A DNA stretch of 7,334 nt from Gammaproteobacteria bacterium. GTDB lineage: Bacteria > Pseudomonadota > Gammaproteobacteria > SZUA-229. This document shows positions 4,786 to 7,334 of the stretch, one piece after another. Every line of letters begins with the position of its first letter. Position 1 is the first letter of the stretch. Where the stretch lies: NCBI GenBank assembly GCA_016191795.1, contig JACPVK010000193.1, positions 1-7,334 of the forward strand. Reading direction: 5' to 3'. A program made the translations under genes and the position numbers. The notes under the pieces are model-generated. The model made no database searches. It was not told the origin of the DNA and saw only the letters and a list, made by a program, of their open reading frames with translations.

Positions 4786-6003
4786 ATGAATCCGTCTGTT
4801 GCCACAACCGGTCACAACGAACAACCGCAGCGTGAAAGCCTGGAAATGGCGTTCGATGAATTTAATCGTCTGTCGCGCCAGTTGCAGCAGTCTTATGAAG
4901 ATTTACAGCAGCGCACCGGCGAACTGAATCTCAACTGGCTACCGCAGACGGCAGCCGGCAGCCGTATCGAGGTTTTGCTGGCGACCTTGCCAGCAGGCGT
5001 CGTGGTGACAAATCGTAGCGGTGTCATTCTCACAGCCAATCGCGCAGCGGAACAGTTTTTTGGTGCGCATCTGTCGGGCAAAAATTTACAGCAGGTGCTG
5101 CAGGAATGTGCCAGCCATAGTGAAGCCCAGGATGTGTTTTTACATGATGGCAGTGTGCTGAGTATCAGCCGCAAGTCACTGGCTGAAGAAGACGGTGAAA
5201 TTATTGTTTTTAGTGATGTGAGCCATAACCGCCGTTTGCAGGAAATGGCCGGCCGCCAGACACGGCTGGCTGCCATGGGCCAGATGGCGGCAGGTCTGGC
5301 GCATCAATTACGTACACCGCTGGCATCAGCCATGTTGTATGTATCGCAACTTGAACACGCGCGGCATCGCCCGGATTTACATTTTAAAGTGAATGACAAA
5401 ATTCGCTCCAGTTTGCGTTACATCGAAAAACTGATTAACGATATGTTGTTGTACGCCAAAGGCGGCGAGTTCTCCGCTACCAGTTATTCGTTACATCATT
5501 TACTGGTGTCCTTTCAGGCGCGTATCGAAGCGCGCCTGCTGCAAACCGGCACCCAGCTGGTTTTGCATAAACCGGAAAATGATCAGATCTTGCGTGGCAG
5601 TCAGGATGCTCTGGTGAGCGTGCTGGTGAATCTTGCCGAAAATGCCATGCAGGTTTGTGAATCTGGCTGTGTGCTTGAATTATCAGTGCGTCAGCAGGCC
5701 GAATACCTGATTATTTCACTGCGTGATAACGGCCCTGGCATGTCACGTGATATGCAGGCGCATATTTTTGAGCCGTTTTATAGCCAGCGTAAAGGCGGCA
5801 CCGGTCTGGGTCTGGCGGTTGCACAGGCCATTGCCCAGGCGCATCACGGTGATTTGTTATGCAAGTCCGAGTTGGGGCAAGGCAGTACTTTCTTTTTATG
5901 TTTGCCGCTGGATCAGGGCGAACAATTTATTCCCAGTGGGCCAGCGGTAAAAATGTCGGTCAATCTGTCCAGCGGAGTTCAGCATGAACCATGTAGCCAA
6001 TAA
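4786..6003 (+). CDS. fleS: Flagellar sensor histidine kinase FleS (FlrB-like)
   Basis: This 405-residue soluble histidine kinase has no membrane segment, so it senses inside the cytoplasm. Residues about 18-50 are helical, probably coiled coil (LEMAFDEFNRLSRQLQQSYE). A PAS domain follows at about 58-148 (LLATLPAGVVVTNRSGVILTANRAAEQFF). The dimerisation/phosphoacceptor helix has His173 in GQMAAGLAHQLRTPLASAMLY, which is characteristic of FleS/FlrB. The ATPase domain has the N box (Asn282, Asn286), DNGPGM 314-319, FEPFYSQR 328-335 and GGTGLGLAV 337-345. It should phosphorylate FleR to control later flagellar genes. ATG 4786 is the first start after an in-frame stop (TGA 4768-4770) and fits the family N-terminus, though its ribosome binding site is weak. 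It overlaps fleR by 20 bases and has a sigma-54-type promoter upstream. Confidence 0.9.
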   Translation: MNPSVATTGHNEQPQRESLEMAFDEFNRLSRQLQQSYEDLQQRTGELNLNWLPQTAAGSRIEVLLATLPAGVVVTNRSGVILTANRAAEQFFGAHLSGKNLQQVLQECASHSEAQDVFLHDGSVLSISRKSLAEEDGEIIVFSDVSHNRRLQEMAGRQTRLAAMGQMAAGLAHQLRTPLASAMLYVSQLEHARHRPDLHFKVNDKIRSSLRYIEKLINDMLLYAKGGEFSATSYSLHHLLVSFQARIEARLLQTGTQLVLHKPENDQILRGSQDALVSVLVNLAENAMQVCESGCVLELSVRQQAEYLIISLRDNGPGMSRDMQAHIFEPFYSQRKGGTGLGLAVAQAIAQAHHGDLLCKSELGQGSTFFLCLPLDQGEQFIPSGPAVKMSVNLSSGVQHEPCSQ

Positions 6004-7334
6004 TTATTCTCGCACCAGTTCCAGTACAGTGCTGATTGTGGAAGACGATGCGCATTTACGTGATGCCCTGCACGACACACTGGCGCTGGCCGGTTATGAC
6101 GTGATGGTAGCCGAACACGGTCATGCCGCCATGGCGCGTATGAACGAACAGGCCTTTGGCATGGTTATCAGCGATGTGCAAATGCGTCCCATGGATGGCA
6201 TGGAACTATTACAGAATATTCGCAGTGCCAATCAGGATATACCTGTCGTGATGATGACAGCCTACGGCACCATAGAAAAAGCCGTGGATGCCATGCGTGC
6301 CGGCGCCAGTGATTATCTGGTAAAACCATTTGATGCCGAATCCCTGATAAATATCGTTAAGCGTTTGCTACCCGAGATGTCATCCGTACAGGCCTCGCCA
6401 CACGAACTGATTGCCGTTGATGAAAAAATGCTGGCACTGAAAAATCTGGCCGTGCGTGTTGCACAAAGCGAAGCTACCGTATTGTTATGTGGTGAAAGCG
6501 GTGTTGGCAAGGAGGTATTTGCACGACATATTCACATTAACTCAAAGCGTGCAGCCGGTCCGTTTGTCGCCATTAACTGTGCCGCTATTCCTGAGAATAT
6601 GCTGGAAGCGGTTTTATTTGGTTATGAGAAAGGTGCATTCACTGGTGCTGTTCAATCTCATGCCGGTAAATTCGAACAGGCCCAGGGCGGTACCCTGTTG
6701 CTGGATGAAATTTCAGAAATGGACGCCGCCCTGCAGGCCAAATTATTGCGTGTATTACAGGAAAAAGAAGTAGAGCGGCTGGGCGGACGTAAAACCATTT
6801 CCCTGGATGTGCGCGTGCTGGCCACCAGTAATCGTAATTTGCGCGAGCAGGTTGCCAGTGGTCATTTCCGTGAAGATTTGTTTTATCGCTTAAGCGTGTT
6901 TCCGTTACACATCCCGCCATTGCGCGAACGGGTTTGCGACATTATTCCCATGGCCGAGCGCTTTCTGAACAAACATCAGAATGGGGAATTGTATTTGTCA
7001 GCTCTGGCGCAGCAAAAACTGGTAAGCCATCGTTGGGCGGGTAATGTGCGTGAGCTGGATAATGTCATGCAACGTGCCCTGATATTGCGCACCGGTAATG
7101 AAATCGATGCCGATTGCATCCAGATTTCCACCGATTCCATTTTTGAAAACCAGCAGGTGAGTGCACAGACCGACGATTCGGTACTCAACAATGATTTGAA
7201 GGGTCGTGAACAGCAATTGATTCTCGAAGCCCTGCGTGTCGGCAAAGGCAGCCGTAAATATGCGGCCGACAAATTAGGCATCAGTGCTCGCACCTTGCGT
7301 TACAAACTGGCGCGTATGCGTGATGCCGGCATAA
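5984..7334 (+). CDS. fleR: Flagellar sigma-54-dependent response regulator FleR (FlrC-like), 3' end cut by window
   Basis: The frame is open from ATG 5984 to the window edge (450 residues, no stop). The start lies within the end of fleS, with GGAG at 5974-5977 six bases upstream, so translation is probably coupled. It has an NtrC-type layout. Receiver about 15-130: acidic pocket Glu20-Asp21-Asp22, phosphoacceptor Asp64, Thr92, Lys114. AAA+ domain about 140-375: Walker A GESGVGKE 170-177, the sigma-54 contact loop GAFTGA 217-222, Walker B GGTLLLDE 235-242, arginine-rich FREDLFYRL 295-303. C-terminal Fis-type helix-turn-helix about 420-448: GSRKYAADKLGISARTLRYK and RMRDAGI, strongly typical of FleR/FlrC. 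The family normally ends a few residues after RMRDAGI, so nearly all of it is present. All catalytic residues are intact. It is expected to activate sigma-54 flagellar genes such as those for hook and basal body. Confidence 0.93.
   Translation, partial: MNHVANNYSRTSSSTVLIVEDDAHLRDALHDTLALAGYDVMVAEHGHAAMARMNEQAFGMVISDVQMRPMDGMELLQNIRSANQDIPVVMMTAYGTIEKAVDAMRAGASDYLVKPFDAESLINIVKRLLPEMSSVQASPHELIAVDEKMLALKNLAVRVAQSEATVLLCGESGVGKEVFARHIHINSKRAAGPFVAINCAAIPENMLEAVLFGYEKGAFTGAVQSHAGKFEQAQGGTLLLDEISEMDAALQAKLLRVLQEKEVERLGGRKTISLDVRVLATSNRNLREQVASGHFREDLFYRLSVFPLHIPPLRERVCDIIPMAERFLNKHQNGELYLSALAQQKLVSHRWAGNVRELDNVMQRALILRTGNEIDADCIQISTDSIFENQQVSAQTDDSVLNNDLKGREQQLILEALRVGKGSRKYAADKLGISARTLRYKLARMRDAGI

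Noticed and set aside
4530..4835. 101-residue open frame on the plus strand in the tcdA-fleS gap
   Set aside because: It translates repeat copies B and C and crosses the sigma-54-type promoter and the fleS start in another frame; there is no ribosome binding site or family resemblance.
6639..6920. 93-residue open frame on the minus strand within fleR
   Set aside because: It lies opposite the AAA+ core of fleR, which has all expected motifs, so it is a shadow.

Overview
The window looks like chromosomal DNA of a gammaproteobacterium. It has moderate GC content and carries a FleS/FleR (FlrB/FlrC)-type flagellar two-component pair, a MASE1-GGDEF-EAL cyclic-di-GMP protein and a TcdA tRNA-modification enzyme. 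Genus cannot be assigned from sequence reading alone. The short palindromic intergenic repeats are of kinds scattered through many proteobacterial genomes and do not narrow it further.

Layout. (1) 1-498: the C-terminal end of a probably very large SdrD-B/DUF11-like exported repeat protein that begins upstream of the window. (2) 495-1049: a small, probably exported protein overlapping it by ATGA. Its 5' end is filled by a cluster of palindromic and tandem repeats that is read through in frame. (3) 1050-1263: a regulatory gap with a good sigma-54-type -24/-12 match. (4) 1264-3501: a membrane-anchored diguanylate cyclase/phosphodiesterase. (5) 3549-4352, minus strand: tcdA, convergent with gene 4. 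(6) 4353-4785: a 433-base gap with three copies of a short repeat (two direct, one inverted), a dyad and a second sigma-54-type promoter. (7) 4786-6003: fleS. (8) 5984 to window end: fleR, overlapping fleS by 20 bases and cut by the window edge just before its stop.

How the genes fit together. FleS (soluble PAS histidine kinase) and FleR (NtrC-type sigma-54 activator) form the flagellar regulatory pair that in relatives switches on later flagellar genes. A sigma-54-type promoter just upstream of fleS fits the known control of fleSR by the master regulator FleQ/FlrA, whose gene is not in this window. A second sigma-54-type promoter lies ahead of the cyclic-di-GMP gene, so that gene may belong to the same RpoN/flagellar regulon; this is inference. 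tcdA is a housekeeping gene lying between them.

The most unusual structure is the repeat cluster inside the signal-peptide region of the second gene. Removing 171 bases (57 codons) would restore a compact, ordinary signal peptide, which suggests an in-frame repeat insertion into a coding sequence. No wholly new system is evident.
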